Shown here: positions 6,142 through 8,247 of the stretch, piece after piece | Numbering within the stretch: position 1 is the first letter of the stretch | How the letters are laid out: every line of letters begins with the position of its first letter | Source: Methanospirillum sp. | GTDB taxonomy: Archaea; Halobacteriota; Methanomicrobia; Methanomicrobiales; Methanospirillaceae | Assembly (NCBI GenBank): GCA_028679485.1 | Contig: JAJRBL010000209.1 | Span: forward strand, 1-8,247 | Length of the DNA: 8,247 nt | Reading direction: 5' to 3' | Program-made: the position numbers and the translations under genes | The notes under the pieces: generated by a model | What the model was told of the DNA's origin: nothing | Databases searched by the model: none | What the model saw: the letters and a program-made list of their open reading frames with translations, nothing else

Positions 6142-7464
6142 CTAGATATCGAGGTCAGAATATCTGAGAGTGCCATCCGGGCAGAGGATCTCAAATCTTG
6201 CACCTTTTTCATAGGTTCCCGTTTCAATTATGCTGATCCCGGTAATTGCCAATATTTCCCTTGAAAGAAATAACCCCTGCCCGGTATTTCTTCCGTACCT
6301 GTACTGAAAAACCATCTCCTTCTCCCTGGCCGGTATACCAACCCCGTCATCCTCGAAGATTATCTTTTTGTTTCCGTTTTGTTCCTCGTACCGTAAGGTA
6401 ATGGCAGATATCGTATCACCGTATCTGACCGAGTTTTCGATAAGGTTGGAGAAGACTTTCTCAATGAGCGGATCGGCATAGATCTCGATATTCTCCGGGA
6501 TAGTATTGATCAGGGTGACATGGTGCAGTGACGTATGCTGGACTGATCGTGATACTATCGTTCTGCATTTCTGCCATACCGGTGATTTTATCCCGATATC
6601 CTGGTATTCCCCGGTAAACTTAATCGTTTTTACGGTTTGTTTGAGGATATCTGCGGTCTTTCCGATGTATGTCCATACGAGTTCCGGATTATCTGTCTTC
6701 TCTGCTTCTGCCAGTTCAAGGTATCCCTGTAATGAATTCAGCTGGTTAAGGAGATCATGCCTGGTAATACTGGCCATAAGCTGCAGTTTTTTATTTGCAT
6801 TTGCCAGGGCCGCTTCAACCAGCTGGCGTTCATGGTTCTCCTCGGAGAGTTGCTGGTTTGTATCCTGGAGATCGGATAACGTCTTCTGCATCTGATCGTT
6901 CAGATAATGCAGCTGTTCATGGGCTATCTGGAGGTCGGCATTGTTTTTTACCGCCACTTCATAGGTGGAAAGCAGGATATTGACAATCTGAAGTCTTGTG
7001 GCGGTGATGGTGTGGGATCGATCGGAAAAAACGACATGGAGCGGGGCTGGCTTGTCATCGGAACCTGGTTCCTTTTCTGCCTGGAGAATGTTCCGGATGC
7101 GGCTGTGGATGCATTCCGGGGTATATGGTTTGATAATAAAGTTGTCAGCACCGGATTCAAGTCCTCTGATAACATCCACCGGATCGAAAAGATGTGTTAC
7201 CAGTATTACCGGAATATCTGCCGTATCATTGTTTCTTTTAATCTCGGTACAGAGTTCGTACCCATCCATCTCAGGCATCATGACATCTGTCAGAATGAGA
7301 GATGGAGGATTGTTTTTTACTTCACCGAGTGCTTCACGTCCGTTTGAAGCGACGATTACCGAATATCCTGCCTTCTCAAGGATATATCGCAGGTATTCCG
7401 CCTGTGTACGGTTGTCTTCTACAACCAGGATCCTTCCCTGGGGTGTGCGGGTTGTTTCAGTCAT
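6142..7464 (-). CDS. Receiver-histidine kinase hybrid (N-terminal REC, no membrane segment)
   Basis: This is a 440-aa cytoplasmic two-component protein. The receiver covers about 11-127, with acidic pocket E16-D17, phospho-acceptor D60 in LTDVMMPEMDG, T90 and K112. A linker of about 140-175 (FSDRSHTITATRLQIVNILLSTYEVAV) and a coiled coil of about 175-230, rich in Q, E and L, follow. The dimerisation/H-box is ITRHDLLNQLNSLQGYLEL (H236). The ATPase domain has N-box NLIENSVRYG (about 339-348), G1 box EDDGVGIP (371-378) and GQGLFLSREIL (395-405). There is no PAS, GAF or transmembrane sensor, so input probably arrives by phosphotransfer to D60 or through a partner. The adjacent CheA-like receiver protein is a candidate partner. 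There is no DNA-binding output. The ATG at 7464 is the only sensible start and has no SD of its own. A 16-codon ORF from the upstream gene ends in an overlapping ATGA here. Confidence 0.92.
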   Translation of the reverse strand: MTETTRTPQGRILVVEDNRTQAEYLRYILEKAGYSVIVASNGREALGEVKNNPPSLILTDVMMPEMDGYELCTEIKRNNDTADIPVILVTHLFDPVDVIRGLESGADNFIIKPYTPECIHSRIRNILQAEKEPGSDDKPAPLHVVFSDRSHTITATRLQIVNILLSTYEVAVKNNADLQIAHEQLHYLNDQMQKTLSDLQDTNQQLSEENHERQLVEAALANANKKLQLMASITRHDLLNQLNSLQGYLELAEAEKTDNPELVWTYIGKTADILKQTVKTIKFTGEYQDIGIKSPVWQKCRTIVSRSVQHTSLHHVTLINTIPENIEIYADPLIEKVFSNLIENSVRYGDTISAITLRYEEQNGNKKIIFEDDGVGIPAREKEMVFQYRYGRNTGQGLFLSREILAITGISIIETGTYEKGARFEILCPDGTLRYSDLDI

Positions 7465-7511
7465 ACGCCGGTATACCTGGTACTGGTTTTATCTCCGCCG
7501 GGTGCATTCAC
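7461..7511 (-). CDS. Possible 16-codon coupling ORF between the two signalling genes
   Basis: On the minus strand GTG (7511-7509) overlaps the TGA of the CheA-like gene as GTGA. The frame MNAPGGDKTSTRYTGV ends in TGA (7463-7461), overlapping the kinase ATG as ATGA. A full SD, GGAGGTG (7524-7518), lies inside the upstream gene, 6 nt before the GTG. An alternative ATG (7507) in another frame also runs 16 codons, to 7457. The downstream kinase has no SD, so ribosomes reinitiating from this mini-ORF would explain its translation. It could be chance. The peptide itself resembles nothing I know. Confidence 0.35.
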   Translation of the reverse strand: MNAPGGDKTSTRYTGV

Positions 7512-8247
7512 TGCAGCCACCTCCGTACGATCCTGATGAGATCATTCTTTTCAAAACTAGATTTTAAAATATATGCATTCGCACCTGATGAAATTCCATG
7601 TGCACGATCTTCAGGAGAATCCAGTGCAGTCACAAGAATAACCGGAATTTTGCATAATCTCTCATCGGCACGGATCTTTTCAGTCAGGCTGAATCCATTC
7701 ATTCGTGGCATATCAACATCAGATACGACAATATCCACGATCTGGTCCCGTAACATCGTGAACGCATCGACCCCGTCGACCGCGGTAATAACCTCGTAAC
7801 CGGCATTTTCAAGTGTTCTCCTGAGCAATGCACGTGATGTTACGGAATCTTCCGCGATGAGTATCCTTTTATGATATGTCGGACAACTGTAGGATTGAAC
7901 CAGACTTGCACGCCTGATTCCTTCCTGGATCAATTCAGGAGGATCGAGAACCAGTGCTATCTTTCCGTCGCCAAGAACTGCTGCGCCGGTGATCCGTTTG
8001 ACTCTTTTAAGCTGATTCCCGAGAGGACGTACAACGATCTCCTGGACCTGGATTACCTCGTCAACAATACATGCGGTTTTTCCTGCACCGTATGCAATAA
8101 TTACCAGGGGGGCTTCATTATCCGGATTGATATGCAGGTTATCGATTTCTGATCCCAGTATCTCGGTAAGTCTGACGACCGGGATAATCTCGTTCATGTA
8201 CGTGACGACCGATCTTGAATCCCCCAAAGAGATAGAATCCATGTTAA
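7508..8247 (-). CDS. CheA-like hybrid kinase, C-terminal part: CheW-like domain plus receiver (cut by window edge)
   Basis: The frame is open to the right edge. An ATG at 8242 gives 244 residues, but it falls inside the CheW-like fold (NMDSISLGDSRSVVTYMNE), so I read this as the end of a longer CheA-type protein rather than a complete gene. Numbered from that ATG, the CheW/P5 part is about 1-108: IIPVVRLTEILG, GKTACIVDEVIQVQEIVVRPLG, ITGAAVLGDGKIALVLDPPELI. This is the CheA regulatory-domain pattern that docks receptors. A receiver follows at about 125-244, with E131-D132, phospho-acceptor D175 in VVSDVDMPRMNG, T205 and K227. Hpt and ATPase domains are not visible. It ends 43 nt before the receiver-kinase gene and was probably co-transcribed with it. 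A stand-alone CheW-receiver (CheV-like) protein is possible if 8242 were a true start, but no SD lies within the few upstream bases visible. Confidence 0.85.
   Translation of the reverse strand, partial: NMDSISLGDSRSVVTYMNEIIPVVRLTEILGSEIDNLHINPDNEAPLVIIAYGAGKTACIVDEVIQVQEIVVRPLGNQLKRVKRITGAAVLGDGKIALVLDPPELIQEGIRRASLVQSYSCPTYHKRILIAEDSVTSRALLRRTLENAGYEVITAVDGVDAFTMLRDQIVDIVVSDVDMPRMNGFSLTEKIRADERLCKIPVILVTALDSPEDRAHGISSGANAYILKSSFEKNDLIRIVRRWLQ

Noticed and set aside
6998..7567. Long plus-strand open frame (189 codons) opposite the kinase gene
   Set aside because: It is a shadow of the receiver-coding sequence. The minus frame has complete catalytic motifs and the plus translation resembles nothing.

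Overview
The window reads as chromosomal DNA of a hydrogenotrophic, formate-using methanogenic archaeon, most likely of the order Methanomicrobiales (Methanospirillum or Methanoregula type; this placement is inference). The main evidence is a tandem fdhA-fdhB pair whose beta subunit belongs to the F420-reducing FrhB/FdhB family. Supporting evidence is a histidine kinase with the RHDLLNQL-type H-box that I associate with methanogen kinases, TATA-like boxes, oligo-T terminators, and Shine-Dalgarno (SD) sites matching an anti-SD of CACCUCC type. Every convincing gene lies on the minus strand, so the natural reading order is from high to low coordinates.

Layout in transcription order. (1) 8247-7508: the C-terminal part of a CheA-like hybrid kinase (CheW-like domain plus receiver), running off the right edge. 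(2) 7464-6142: a soluble protein with an N-terminal receiver, coiled coil and histidine-kinase core. A possible 16-codon coupling ORF bridges (1) and (2). (3) 6141-5178: 964 bp with no convincing gene, holding palindromes, promoter-like elements, a possible small RNA and the fdhA leader. (4) 5177-3111 fdhA and 3108-1957 fdhB: formate dehydrogenase catalytic subunit (cysteine form) and F420-reducing subunit, 2 nt apart. (5) 1956-1769: poly-T terminators and a probable promoter. (6) 1768-533 sbcD and 532 to beyond 1 sbcC: a bacterial-type SbcCD nuclease pair, with the stop of sbcD directly abutting the start of sbcC and sbcC running off the left edge.

How the genes work together. FdhA oxidises formate to CO2 at a Mo/W-bis-pyranopterin site and passes electrons through Fe-S clusters to FdhB, which reduces coenzyme F420 for methanogenesis. 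SbcD and SbcC form an ATP-dependent nuclease that processes DNA ends and hairpins. The two signalling proteins carry two receivers and at least one kinase core, with no DNA-binding output domain. They look like a chemosensory or phosphorelay module, and nothing in the sequence links them to fdh beyond adjacency.

The most interesting non-coding signal is the fdhA leader. A long-range helix (5312-5329 with 5197-5215) and a hairpin that covers the fdhA SD compete for the same five bases. This is the layout of a translational switch, and it is a prediction by eye only.
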